From NCBI RefSeq assembly GCF_025506355.1, contig NZ_JANZYP010000068.1, positions 1-57,263 on the forward strand: a stretch of DNA of 57,263 nt, written 5' to 3'. The notes beneath the pieces were generated by a model. It saw only the letters and a program-made list of their open reading frames with translations. It ran no database searches and was not told where the DNA came from. How positions within the stretch are numbered: the first letter of the stretch is position 1; every line of letters starts with the position of its first letter. The position numbers and the translations under genes are program-made. Shown in pieces: positions 34,034 to 42,747 of this stretch. Origin of the DNA: Sphaerisporangium corydalis. GTDB lineage: Bacteria; Actinomycetota; Actinomycetes; Streptosporangiales; Streptosporangiaceae.

Positions 34034-34128
34034 GCTACGAGCGGACATCACGTGGACGGGTCAGGTATGACTGTAAACCAAAGCGGCACACCGGATTAGG
34101 GAGATCCACTGCCACGAGCGGACGTCAC
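34034..34128. repeat. 18-bp direct repeats in a divergent promoter region
   Basis: GCTACGAGCGGACATCAC (34034-34051) and GCCACGAGCGGACGTCAC (34111-34128) match at 16 of 18 positions and are 77 bases apart. Both lie between the divergent DUF3027 and MFS starts and could be binding sites for one protein. Confidence 0.65.
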
Positions 34129-34150
34129 CGAACACGCAAGAGGAGGAAGC

Positions 34151-34198
34151 GTGGATCGCCTGGCCACGAGTCCAGGTGACCGGTCCACGCGCATGTGA
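34151..34198 (+). CDS. Leader ORF of 15 codons before the MFS gene
   Basis: AGGAGG (34141-34146) lies four bases before GTG 34151, the strongest Shine-Dalgarno seen in this stretch. The frame reads 15 codons (VDRLATSPGDRSTRM) and stops at TGA 34196-34198, which overlaps the MFS start in ATGTGATG. This is the layout of translational coupling by a short upstream ORF. The peptide has no hydrophobic or Cys-rich feature. An alternative is that a one-base error separates the ribosome site from the MFS frame, but no good in-frame N-terminus results. Confidence 0.5.
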   Translation: MDRLATSPGDRSTRM

Positions 34199-35820
34199 TG
34201 GCGGGTGCCTGGGACCGAGCTCGACATTCGCTGGCCCGCGCGGGACGCTCGGCGGCCGACGCGGGGCGCGGCACCCTGCACGCGAGCCGTACGGCGGCCA
34301 GGAAGACGGCGGGCGCGAGCCGCGCCGCCGCCAGGGGGACGGCGCGGGCGGGGCGGGGCGTCGGCCACGCCACCCGCAAGCTGACCCACGCCCAGGGCGC
34401 CGACCGCACGGGGCTCGGGCGCCTGATCGAGCTCACGGCCGCGCACAGCGCGGGGGACGCGCTCATCACGGTCGGCCTGGCCGGCACCCTGCTGTTCGGC
34501 CTGCCGGTGGACCAGGCGCGCGGGCAGGTGGCCCTCTACCTGCTGATCACGATGGTGCCCTTCACCGTCGTGGCGCCCTTCGTCGGGCCCGTGCTGGACC
34601 GGTTCAGGTCCGGCCGCCGCTACATCATGGCGGGCACGCTGTTCGCGCGGGGGCTGCTCTGCTGGGCGATGGCGGCGGCGATCGGCCCAGCGGACGGCCT
34701 CACGCTGTTCCCGGCCGCGCTGGCCGTCCTCGTCCTGTCCAAGGCGCTCAACGTGTGCCGCGCGGCCACGATGCCGAGCGTCCTGCCCGCGGACATCAGC
34801 CTGGTGACGGCGAACGCGCGGGTCGCCCTGTTCTCGCTGGTGTCGGCCGCGGTGGCGGCCCCGGTCGCCGTCGGGCTGACCGCGTGGCTGGGCGCCGCCT
34901 GGATGCTGCGCGGCACGATGGTGATCTTCATGGTCGCGGGTGTGGCCGCCGTACGGCTGCCGCGCCACGTCGACGCCCCCGACCTGGACATCGACGAGGA
35001 CGACGAGGGCACGGCGCGGCCCCGGTGGCGGACCCTGCTGAACGTCGGCCCGGTGGTCGGCGAGGCCATGCGGGCGAACGCCGCGATCCGCCTGCTGTCC
35101 GGATTCTTGCTGTTCTTCCTGCTCTTCCTCGTCCAGGACGGGAACGTGCGCGGCGGCGGGCTGCCGGAACAGGTCATGATCGCGATCCTGGCGGGCGGGG
35201 CCGGGGCGGGCGGCCTGCTCGGCGCGGCCGTCGCTGCGTGGGTGCGCGGGCACTCCCCGCAGATCATCGTGCTGGCCGCCCTGGCGCTGGCCACGGCGAC
35301 CGCCACGGGCAGCGCGTTCCTGTTCACCCTGTGGACGGCGGTCGTGCTGGCGGCGGTCGCCGGGTTCGCGCAGGAGGTGGGCAAGCTCGCGCTCGACGCC
35401 ATCGTCCAGCGGGAGATCGGCGAGGAGGTCCGCTCGTCGACCTTCGGCGTGGTGGAGGCCCTCCTGCAGATCGCCTGGGTGGCGGGCGGCCTGGCCGGGC
35501 TGCTGCTGTCGCTGCTGTCGGGCCGGTCGGCGGGCCCGATCGGGCTGGCCGTGATCGCGGTGGCGCTCGTCGCCGCGCTGGCGTGGCTGCTCGTCACGCG
35601 CCGGCGCAGGCTGCGCACCCGCTCGGAACGCATCCGCGCCGCCCAGGCCCAGGCGCCGCGCGAGCCGGGCGCCCCGAGGACGCCGGACGCGCAGGCGCCT
35701 CCCGGGCCGCCACGGCCCCCGGCCCACGCGGACCCCGTCCAGGACGAGCCCCGCACGGTCGCGGAGCCCGGCAGGCCGGTGCAGGGCACGACGAAACCAC
35801 TGACCAACCCGCACGGGTGA
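34198..35820 (+). CDS. MFS transporter with basic N-terminal extension
   Basis: A 540-residue protein. Residues 1-70 are Ala/Arg/Gly-rich and repeat-like (ARAGR, RTAARKTAGASRAAARGTAR), likely a cytosolic nucleic-acid- or lipid-binding tail. A 12-TM MFS body follows: LIELTAAHSAGDALITVGLAGTL, GPVLDRFRSGRR (motif A-like) and EIGEEVRSSTFGVVEALLQI near the last helices. A Pro/Ala/Arg-rich C-terminal tail (about 475-540) ends the protein. GTG 34195 is an alternative start. Similar proteins sit next to DUF3027 in other actinobacteria, as far as I recall. The substrate is unknown. Confidence 0.87.
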   Translation: MAGAWDRARHSLARAGRSAADAGRGTLHASRTAARKTAGASRAAARGTARAGRGVGHATRKLTHAQGADRTGLGRLIELTAAHSAGDALITVGLAGTLLFGLPVDQARGQVALYLLITMVPFTVVAPFVGPVLDRFRSGRRYIMAGTLFARGLLCWAMAAAIGPADGLTLFPAALAVLVLSKALNVCRAATMPSVLPADISLVTANARVALFSLVSAAVAAPVAVGLTAWLGAAWMLRGTMVIFMVAGVAAVRLPRHVDAPDLDIDEDDEGTARPRWRTLLNVGPVVGEAMRANAAIRLLSGFLLFFLLFLVQDGNVRGGGLPEQVMIAILAGGAGAGGLLGAAVAAWVRGHSPQIIVLAALALATATATGSAFLFTLWTAVVLAAVAGFAQEVGKLALDAIVQREIGEEVRSSTFGVVEALLQIAWVAGGLAGLLLSLLSGRSAGPIGLAVIAVALVAALAWLLVTRRRRLRTRSERIRAAQAQAPREPGAPRTPDAQAPPGPPRPPAHADPVQDEPRTVAEPGRPVQGTTKPLTNPHG

Positions 35821-35825
35821 TCTGT

Positions 35826-35855
35826 GGGCCCCCGGCGTGGACGCCGCCGGGGCCC
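35826..35855. terminator. Terminator between MFS and cold-shock genes
   Basis: GGGCCCCCGGCG (35826-35837) pairs with CGCCGGGGCCC (35845-35855), with one bulged C and a 7-base loop. It stands between two convergent stop codons and can serve both. Confidence 0.7.
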
Positions 35856-35861
35856 GCGCGC

Positions 35862-36260
35862 TCAGGCGTCTATGTCGTCGGCGACGGCCCGCAGCACGGT
35901 CGCGATCTTCTTGCCGTGCGCGGCGTCGGGGTGCTTGCCGCGCTGGTAGGAGTTGGACACATCGTCGAGCAGTTTGATCAGGTCCTCGATGATGACGACG
36001 AGTTCGTCCGGCTTTTTGCGCTTGCCCTTGGGCTTCACCGTCTTGGCGAGCGTCGGCGGCTGCTCCAGCACGTGGACGGAGAGCGCCTGCTGGCCACGGC
36101 GGCCCTCGGCCACACCGAACTCGACCTTCTGACCTGGCTTGAGCGCTTCCACGCCCTTGGGGAGCGCTGAGGAATGCACGAAGACCTCACCGCCGTCATC
36201 GCGGGTGAGGAAACCGAAGCCCTTGTCAGCGTCGTACCACTTGACCTTGCCAGTAGGCAC
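35862..36260 (-). CDS. Cold-shock domain protein with C-terminal extension
   Basis: A 132-residue protein. The first ~68 residues are a CspA-type OB fold: GKVKWYDADKGFGFLTRDDG holds RNP1 (KGFGFL), and EVFVHSSAL is RNP2. Unlike CspA (~67 residues), it has a 60-residue tail with a Lys-rich stretch (KPKGKRKKPDE) and a helical end. It binds single-stranded RNA or DNA; this long actinobacterial form is of unknown specific role. The GTG start at 36260 reads VPTGKVKWY, the usual N-terminus. Confidence 0.92.
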   Translation of the reverse strand: MPTGKVKWYDADKGFGFLTRDDGGEVFVHSSALPKGVEALKPGQKVEFGVAEGRRGQQALSVHVLEQPPTLAKTVKPKGKRKKPDELVVIIEDLIKLLDDVSNSYQRGKHPDAAHGKKIATVLRAVADDIDA

Positions 36261-36620
36261 AGGGGTGACCTCGTTCAGACTGTCATGAATGGTAATGGAT
36301 GTAGGTTATGCCCACCCGGGGCATCCCATGACCGTCGAATCGGCCCCGATTTCCGTGACCGGTCAGGGCTTTCGGGACCCCGCGAAGCCCGCCGGACCCG
36401 GGCGTACGGCATCGGCCGGGTGATCGCCGGGAGGGTGCTTGCCTGGGGACCGCGACCGGCGTCTGAGGGACCCTTCCTTGACGCATGCCGAACCTCATGG
36501 GCAACGCGTACCGGTGCCGGTTATGGGAACCTTGGCGGGGAGAAAGGGCTTACTTATTCGACGGCCCTCCGCATGCCGGCAGAGCGGTCACGCCACGCGG
36601 CGGAGGCGAGTGGGGACCAC
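36261..36620. other. 360-base gap between csp and tetR
   Basis: This divergent promoter region holds the start signals of the cold-shock gene and the TetR gene. A TTGACG (36478-36483) is present but has no convincing -10 partner. No gene, repeat or strong hairpin is visible to me. Confidence 0.4.
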
Positions 36621-37265
36621 ATGACCAGATCGACGCGTGAACGGATCATCGACGAGTCCCTGAGGTTGTTCGCCGAGCGCGGTTACGCGGCCACCTCGGT
36701 CGCCGAGATCGAGGCCGCCGCGGGGCTGTCGCCGGGGGCGGGCGGGCTGTACCGGCACTTCAAGTCCAAGTACGAGGTCCTCGCCGCGGCCATGAACGAG
36801 CACGCCACCCGCACCCGCTCACAGATCATCGAGACGCTGGCCGAGGTCGGCGCGGCCGGCACGTCGGTGCCGATCGAGGAGCGGCTGGCCCACCTGTGCA
36901 AGGCGGGCCTGGCGAAGGTCCGCGAGGAGAGCGAGCTGACCCGGGTCTTCTTCCGCGACCTGAGCCAGTTCCCCGAACTGGTCGCGACCGTCCGCGAGGG
37001 CTTGGCGCAGCCCATGTTCGACGCGATCACCACCTGGTTCCGCGACCAGCCCGAGTACGCGGGCGCCGACCTCGACTGGCCCGCCATCGGCGCGGTGCTC
37101 GGCGGCGCCGTCGTGCACTACCGGCTGTTCCTTGAGACGGTCGGCGAGCCGCCGGGGCGGGTGGAGCGCGACCGGTTCGTGGCCTCCTGGGTGACCCTGT
37201 CGATGGGCCTGCTCAGCGCGCCGTCCCGAGAGTCCCCCGCCGGGGTGGCGGAGGTGGCGGGTTGA
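36621..37265 (+). CDS. TetR-family transcriptional regulator
   Basis: A 214-residue regulator beginning MTRSTRERIIDESLRLFAER. The HTH reads GYAATSVAEIEAAAGLSPGAGGLYRHFKSKYEVL (TetR_N). The ligand part has LTRVFFRDLSQFPELVATVR and DWPAIGAVLGGAVVHYRLF, of the AcrR/TetR_C type. ATG 36621 has GGGGA five bases upstream. The stop lies inside the 3' end of the convergent HAAS-like gene (53-base overlap). No target is evident: the neighbours are core-type genes. Confidence 0.92.
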   Translation: MTRSTRERIIDESLRLFAERGYAATSVAEIEAAAGLSPGAGGLYRHFKSKYEVLAAAMNEHATRTRSQIIETLAEVGAAGTSVPIEERLAHLCKAGLAKVREESELTRVFFRDLSQFPELVATVREGLAQPMFDAITTWFRDQPEYAGADLDWPAIGAVLGGAVVHYRLFLETVGEPPGRVERDRFVASWVTLSMGLLSAPSRESPAGVAEVAG

Positions 37266-38385
37266 ACAGCCGGTAGGCCAGCCACAGCACACCGCCGGCG
37301 GTCCCGAGCATGAACATCAGCCCGCTGACCTGCCAGAAGGAGTCGACGAACGCCTGCAGGCCGCCGCCGGCCGTCTCCGGTGCCTTGAGCGCGCCGAGCG
37401 CCACGCCTCCGATGAGGTAGGCGGCGATGGGCGCCATGAGCCCGGTCATGCGGTCCCTGAAGATCCAGCCCTCGCAGGCCAGGACGGTCAGCGCGCCCAC
37501 CGCCCACACGAGCACCGGCAGCGGGAAGATCGCGACGTTCGGCAGGGGGAAGGGGATCAGCAGCGCGGCGAGGGTGAGCAGCGCCATGGCCGCCACCTCG
37601 CGCCGGTCGTTGAGCAAGATGGTGCGCGCGTCGCGCCCGTCGGTGGCCATGGGGTTCGCGCCGGCCATCGCGGCCCGGCGCAGGCGGGTCATGATCGGCA
37701 CCGGCGCCTCGCGCGGCACCGGGCCGAACGGGTCCTCGCGCGGCACAGGGCGGGACGGGCGCTCAAGGGGCGACGAGCCGGACGGGCGCCGCACCGGCGC
37801 CGAGCCGGACGGCCCCTTGCGCGGAGCGGAACCGAACGGCCCCTTGCGCGGCGGGGGGCCGAAGGTGGCGTTGCGCGGCAGCGGGGCCGATCCGCGCGGC
37901 AGCGGCGGCCCGGCGCGTGAAGGGCGGGGCTGCCGGGGCGGCTCGGTCTCGGCGGCCGGGGCGCCTTCGGTGTCGACGGCGGGGAAGACCTCGGTCGCGG
38001 AGTCGCCGTAGTCGTCCACGATGCGCGGCGCCGAGGCGGCGGCGTCGGCCCGGGCCCGGGGGACCGGCCGAGGGACGGGCGGCGGGGTGGTGGCCTGGGT
38101 CTCGCGAGAACGGCGTGCGGCCTCCTGCTCGGCGGCGGCCAGCCGCTGGATCTCCCGCTGGAGCAGCGCCGAGGGCTCCCCGAACATCGCGATGACCTTG
38201 CGGACGGCGGCGAGGTCGGCGCTGCCGCGCCGCTCCTCCTCGATGCGGGAGCGCAGCCGCCCCACGAAGTCGAGCCGCTGCTCGGTCCGGAGCACACCAT
38301 GGGAGGCGTCCGCCACCTTGCTGACGAATTCCAGGACGAGCTGGTCGGCGCGCTCGATCACCCTCGTCATACTGCCCGAGCCCAT
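37213..38385 (-). CDS. Membrane protein with HAAS-like helical domain and repeat linker
   Basis: About 390 residues. The N-terminal ~90 residues are helical: RADQLVLEFVSKVAD, RLRSRIEEERRG and VRKVIAMFGEPSALLQREI, like the HAAS domain found with PadR/sensor systems. A Pro/Arg/Gly/Ser linker (about 105-255) carries imperfect repeats such as RKGPFGSAP, RKGPSGSAP, REDPFGPVP. The C-terminal part has three or four TM segments (MALLTLAALLIPFPLPNVAI, VLVWAVGALTVLACEGWIF, APIAAYLIGGVALGAL, GLMFMLGTAGGVLWLAYRLF). ATG 38385 is chosen from AAAGGA upstream; 38370 and 38397 are alternatives. The function is unknown. Confidence 0.78.
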   Translation of the reverse strand: MGSGSMTRVIERADQLVLEFVSKVADASHGVLRTEQRLDFVGRLRSRIEEERRGSADLAAVRKVIAMFGEPSALLQREIQRLAAAEQEAARRSRETQATTPPPVPRPVPRARADAAASAPRIVDDYGDSATEVFPAVDTEGAPAAETEPPRQPRPSRAGPPLPRGSAPLPRNATFGPPPRKGPFGSAPRKGPSGSAPVRRPSGSSPLERPSRPVPREDPFGPVPREAPVPIMTRLRRAAMAGANPMATDGRDARTILLNDRREVAAMALLTLAALLIPFPLPNVAIFPLPVLVWAVGALTVLACEGWIFRDRMTGLMAPIAAYLIGGVALGALKAPETAGGGLQAFVDSFWQVSGLMFMLGTAGGVLWLAYRLFNPPPPPPRRGTLGTAR

Positions 38386-38600
38386 CGGCCCGCGCATCCT
38401 TTCCCGGAAATGACCATCCGCTGCGCGGAAATGACCGTCCGCATACGCCCGCTCCGCACGGCTCGGTGAATTGGCAGGCCGTATCGGGATGTTTCGGTGA
38501 TCAGCCAACTGGCGTGCGATGGTCCGTGGGCTCCTACGATGGAGGGACGGTCCCACCCGGTGGGGCGTGCGGTGACGGGTGACAGGGGGTTCGGTGGACC

Positions 38601-41048
38601 GTGACGAACACCGACTTCACTGAATGGCTGCGCGGCCTGGCGGACGACCGGCTGCGCGCTCTGGTGACGACGCGTCCCGAGCTGATCACCCCCGTCCCCG
38701 CACACCTGGAAGGCCTGGTGATCCGGGCGACCAGCCCGTCGGCGGCCGGTCGTGCCCTGGACCGGCTCGACCGCTTCGCCCTCGCGGTGGTGGAGACGTT
38801 TCTGGTGCTCACGGAACAGGACGGCGCCGGGCTGCCGTACAAGGATCTCCGCAAGGCGGTCGCCAGGTCCGTGCGGTCCGGCGAGGCGGGCCGGCTCGAC
38901 GGCGCCCTGCGCGAGGCCGTCGACCATCTGCGCACGATGGCCCTGCTGTACGGCCCCGACACCGCTCTGCGGCTCGCCCCCGGGGTGCGCGAGGTCTCCG
39001 AGGCGCCCGCCGGCCTCGGGCCGCCGGCCATCGAGGCCTTCAGGCACCACCCGCCGGAACGCCTCCAGGAGCTGATCAGGGCCGTCCACCGCGGCAAGGA
39101 CGGCCAGGGCGAGGTGGCGGCCGAGCGGCTGGCCGGGCTGCTGGCCGAGGGCGGCGTCGTCGGCCGCCTGCTGGACGACGTGGGCCCGCAGGCCCGCGCC
39201 GCCCTGGACGAGCTGGCGTGGGGCCCGCCGGCCGGACGGCTGCCGAACGCCCGCCGCGAGGTGAGCGTGGCGACGGCCCAGTCGCCCATCGAGCAGCTCC
39301 TGGCCCGCGGCCTGCTCGCCGCCACGGGCGAGGACAGCGTCGTGCTGCCCCGCGAGGTCGGGCTGGCCCTGCGCGGCGGACGCATCCACCGCGACCTGCG
39401 CCCGGAGGCGCCCGCGCTCGACGGCGCGGGGCGCGAGCAGGGCCTCGCGGACCGCACCGCCGCGGGGCAGGCGTTCTCCTTCGTGCGCATGGCCGAGGAG
39501 CTGTGCGAGCGCTGGAGCGTCGACCCGCCGGGCACGCTGCGCGCGGGCGGCCTTTCCGTGCGCGACATGAAGAAGACCGTGCAGCTCCTGGACGCCCCCG
39601 AGTGGATCACCGCCCTGGTGGTCGAGGTGGCTCACGCGGCGGGCCTGGTCGCCTCCAGCGCCCCCGCCGACGGCGAATGGCTCCCGACCACCGCCTACGA
39701 CGGCTGGCGCGTCAAGGCCACCGAGGACCGCTGGGAGGCCCTGGCGGCGGCCTGGCTGGCCGGTGACCGGGTCCCTGGGCTCGCGGGCGAGCGTGACGAC
39801 CGCGACCGCCTGCTGAACGTCCTGCACCCCGAGCTGCGCAGGCCGGCCGCCGCCGAGGTGCGCCTGCGCACGCTGCGGGTGGTCGCCTCGGCGGGCCAGG
39901 GGCTCGCGCCGTCGGCGGGCAGCGTGCGCGAGCGGCTGGCGTTCGAGCAGCCGCGCCGCCGGGGCACCTACCGCGACCAGTTGGTGGACTTCACGCTGCG
40001 CGAGGCCGAGCAGCTCGGGTTCACCGGGCTCGGCGTCATGTCCGTCTTCGGCCGTGAGCTGCTGCCCGCGAGCTCCCCGGAGCCCGCGAAGCCCCCCAGG
40101 AGCCCGTCCTCCAGGAGCCGGGCCGTCGCGCCGGCCACCCCCGCCCAGTTGCTGGCGCCGCTGCTGCCCGAGCCCGTCGACCATGTGGTGCTCCAGGCCG
40201 ACCTGACCGCCGTCGCCCCCGGCCCGCTGACCAGCGAGCTGGGACGCTGGCTGACGCTCGCCGCCGACGTCGAGTCCAAGGGCGGCGCGACCGTCTACCG
40301 GTTCGGCGAGGGGTCGATCCGCCGCGCGCTGGACGCCGGGTCCAGCGCGGACGACCTGATCACCATGCTGGAGAAGCACTCCACGACCCCGCTCCCCCAG
40401 CCACTCCGCTACCTGGTGACCGACGTGGCCCGCCGGCACGGCCGCATCCGGGTGGGCACCGCCAGCGCCTACGTCCGCTGCGACGACCCGTCGGTGCTGG
40501 ACGAGGTGATGGCCGACAAGCGTGCGGTGGCGCTGCGGCTGCGGCGGCTGGCGCCCACGGTGGTGGCGTCCAGGAGCACGCGGGCGGCGGTGGTCGACTC
40601 ACTGCGCGCCATCGGGTACTCCCCGGTGGCCGAGTCCTCCGACGGCGACGTGCTGGTGACCCGCTCCGACGCGCGGCGCACCGAACGGCCGTCCTCGGCC
40701 CGGCCGTCGCTCGGCCCGGCCGGTCCCGACCCCGACCTGGTCGCGGCGGCGATACGGGCCGTGCGGGCGGGCGACGAGGCCCACCAGGCACGCAGGAAGC
40801 CGGTGGCGGCCCCCGACGGCCAGGTGCCGCGCTCGCCCTCGACGAGCACGGTCCTCGCGCTGCAGGAGGCCATCCGGCAGGGGGCCCGCGTCTGGATCGG
40901 CTACCTCGACTCGCAGGGTCACGCCACCAGCCGCATCCTGGAGCCCGCCCGTATGGAGGGCGGCTACCTCACGGCGTACGACGAGACCCGCGCGGCCGTC
41001 CACCGCTTCGCACTTCACCGCATCACCGGCGTCGCCGACGTCGGCTGA
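38601..41048 (+). CDS. Helicase-associated (XPB-N-like) and WYL-like domain protein
   Basis: An 815-residue soluble protein of the actinobacterial family annotated as helicase-associated domain-containing. The N-terminal half is helical with winged-helix-like pieces (FTEWLRGLADDRLRALVTTRPEL, LAVVETFLVLTEQDG). The middle has an XPB/Ssl2 N-terminal-like region (LLPEPVDHVVLQADLTAVAP, VYRFGEGSIRRALDAGSSAD, LRYLVTDVARRHGRIRVG). The C-terminal 65 residues are WYL-like (LQEAIRQGARVWIGYLDSQG, then RILEPARM). There is no Walker A. GTG 38601 is the start. An XPB helicase gene lies two genes downstream, hinting at a functional pair in DNA repair or transcription. Confidence 0.87.
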   Translation: MTNTDFTEWLRGLADDRLRALVTTRPELITPVPAHLEGLVIRATSPSAAGRALDRLDRFALAVVETFLVLTEQDGAGLPYKDLRKAVARSVRSGEAGRLDGALREAVDHLRTMALLYGPDTALRLAPGVREVSEAPAGLGPPAIEAFRHHPPERLQELIRAVHRGKDGQGEVAAERLAGLLAEGGVVGRLLDDVGPQARAALDELAWGPPAGRLPNARREVSVATAQSPIEQLLARGLLAATGEDSVVLPREVGLALRGGRIHRDLRPEAPALDGAGREQGLADRTAAGQAFSFVRMAEELCERWSVDPPGTLRAGGLSVRDMKKTVQLLDAPEWITALVVEVAHAAGLVASSAPADGEWLPTTAYDGWRVKATEDRWEALAAAWLAGDRVPGLAGERDDRDRLLNVLHPELRRPAAAEVRLRTLRVVASAGQGLAPSAGSVRERLAFEQPRRRGTYRDQLVDFTLREAEQLGFTGLGVMSVFGRELLPASSPEPAKPPRSPSSRSRAVAPATPAQLLAPLLPEPVDHVVLQADLTAVAPGPLTSELGRWLTLAADVESKGGATVYRFGEGSIRRALDAGSSADDLITMLEKHSTTPLPQPLRYLVTDVARRHGRIRVGTASAYVRCDDPSVLDEVMADKRAVALRLRRLAPTVVASRSTRAAVVDSLRAIGYSPVAESSDGDVLVTRSDARRTERPSSARPSLGPAGPDPDLVAAAIRAVRAGDEAHQARRKPVAAPDGQVPRSPSTSTVLALQEAIRQGARVWIGYLDSQGHATSRILEPARMEGGYLTAYDETRAAVHRFALHRITGVADVG

Positions 41049-41143
41049 TCACGATCTCCGCCGCCGGAAGGGTTGACGGTGTTCACCGACCGGATCAGTT
41101 TGGCGTGCGAAGGAGTAAATCCCCCTGGGAGAAGGTGAGCGCG

Positions 41144-42676
41144 ATGAGCTCGGAACGTACGCTCGGCCGGCTTGCGGAAGATTCGTGGAACAGGCTCGGT
41201 GACCACGACGCGCTCTACTACGAGGGGGTCTGGCATCGCGGCCACGACCTCGCGGGGCGCGCCAGGCGGGTCACCGGCGGTCTGAAGGCGCTCGGCGTGC
41301 TGCCGGGGGACCGGGTCGTGGTGATGATGGTGAGCTGCCCGGAGGTCCAGATCGCCTACCAGGCGCTGTGGGCGGCCGGCGCGGTCGTGACCCCCGTGGT
41401 GTTCCTCGTCGGCGCCGAGGAGCTGCGGCACATCGTCACCGACAGCGAGCCGCGCGCGCTGATCGCCTCCGCCGAGCTGCTGCCGGCGGTGCTGGCGGCG
41501 ACCGAGGGCCTGGACGTCGCGGTGGTCGTGACCGGCGACCCGGTGACCGGCGACCCGGTGGACGGCGGCCGGCGGGTCACCTCCTTCGCCGAGCTGGAGG
41601 AGGCCGCGGAGGCGGGGGCGGCGGTCCGCGACGAGGACGACCTCGCGGCCCTGATGTACACCGGGGGGACCACCGGCCGCGCCAAGGGCGTCATGCTCAG
41701 CCACGCGGGCCTGTGGCACGTCTCCAAGGCCGCGCACGACCTCACCTACCGGCCAGAGGTGAACCGGGCCATCGTGCCCGTGCCGCTCTCGCACTCCTAC
41801 GGCCTGATCATCGCGATCACCAAGATGCACTCCCCCGAGCCCGTGCACACCGTGCTCATGCGGTGGTTCACGCCGAAGGCGTTCCTCCAGCTCGCGACCG
41901 AGCAGCGCGTCCAGTACGGCGCGGTGGTGCCGACGATGCTGAGTGAGCTGCTGGCGGAGCCGCTGGAGAGCACGCCGATGCCCGACCTGCTCTACCTGAC
42001 GTGCGGCGCGGCGCCGCTCGGGCGCGAGGTGCTCGCGGAGTTCGAGCGGCGCGTGCCCTCGGTGCGGGTCATCGAGGGGTACGGCCTGACCGAGACCAGC
42101 GCGGTGACGACGTTCAACCCGCTGGACGCCAGGAAGACCGGAAGCGCGGGGCTGCCGCTCCCCGGATACACGATCACGATCAGGGACGACGACGGGGAGC
42201 CGGTGGAGCAGGGCGATATCGGCGAGATCTGCGTGCGGGGCGACTCGATCATGCGGGGGTACTGGCGGTCGCCCGACGAGAGCGGCCACGCGCTGGTGGA
42301 CGGCGAACTACGCACCGGGGACATCGGGTGCATGGACGACGACGGCTACCTTTTCGTGGTCGACCGCAAGAAGGACCTCATCATCCGCGGCGGTTTCAAC
42401 ATCTTCCCCCGCGACGTCGAGGACGAGCTGAACAGGCATCCCGACGTCGCGCTGTCGGGCGTGGTGGGCCGCCCCGACGCCAGGCTCGGCGAGGAGGTCG
42501 TGGCCTTCGTCCAGCTCAGGCCGGGCGGCTCGGTCACGGCGGACGGCCTGATGGACTGGGCCAGGGAACGACTGGGCAGGGTGCGCTATCCGCGTGAGGT
42601 GCATTTCGTCGAGGAGATTCCGGTGACCAGCGTCCTGAAACTCGACAGGAAGCTCCTGCGCTCGCGGTTCATCTGA
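41144..42676 (+). CDS. AMP-dependent synthetase / acyl-CoA ligase
   Basis: A 510-residue ANL-family enzyme. The P-loop is MYTGGTTGRAKGVM (about 171-184); the aromatic/ATP motif is GYGLTETSAV; the hinge region is GYLFVVDRKKDLIIRGGFNIFPRDVE; the catalytic lysine is in TSVLKLDRK near the end. It activates a carboxylic acid to the acyl-AMP and then the CoA thioester. The length and NIFPRDVE form fit fatty- or aromatic-acid:CoA ligases. GGAGAAGG lies seven bases before ATG 41144; GTG 41138 is an alternative start. It does not clearly belong to a pathway in this window. Confidence 0.92.
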   Translation: MSSERTLGRLAEDSWNRLGDHDALYYEGVWHRGHDLAGRARRVTGGLKALGVLPGDRVVVMMVSCPEVQIAYQALWAAGAVVTPVVFLVGAEELRHIVTDSEPRALIASAELLPAVLAATEGLDVAVVVTGDPVTGDPVDGGRRVTSFAELEEAAEAGAAVRDEDDLAALMYTGGTTGRAKGVMLSHAGLWHVSKAAHDLTYRPEVNRAIVPVPLSHSYGLIIAITKMHSPEPVHTVLMRWFTPKAFLQLATEQRVQYGAVVPTMLSELLAEPLESTPMPDLLYLTCGAAPLGREVLAEFERRVPSVRVIEGYGLTETSAVTTFNPLDARKTGSAGLPLPGYTITIRDDDGEPVEQGDIGEICVRGDSIMRGYWRSPDESGHALVDGELRTGDIGCMDDDGYLFVVDRKKDLIIRGGFNIFPRDVEDELNRHPDVALSGVVGRPDARLGEEVVAFVQLRPGGSVTADGLMDWARERLGRVRYPREVHFVEEIPVTSVLKLDRKLLRSRFI

Positions 42677-42747
42677 AACGCACCGCGTAGTGGGGATATA
42701 ACTGGTAAAGCTTGGCATATTCGTATTGCCATAGAAGTGAGAGCAAC

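Noticed and set aside
34151..34198. A frameshift that would put the strong ribosome site in frame with the MFS gene.
   Set aside because: The alternative upstream frame meets a TGA within ten codons and gives no better N-terminus, so a leader ORF is the simpler reading, though resequencing would settle it.
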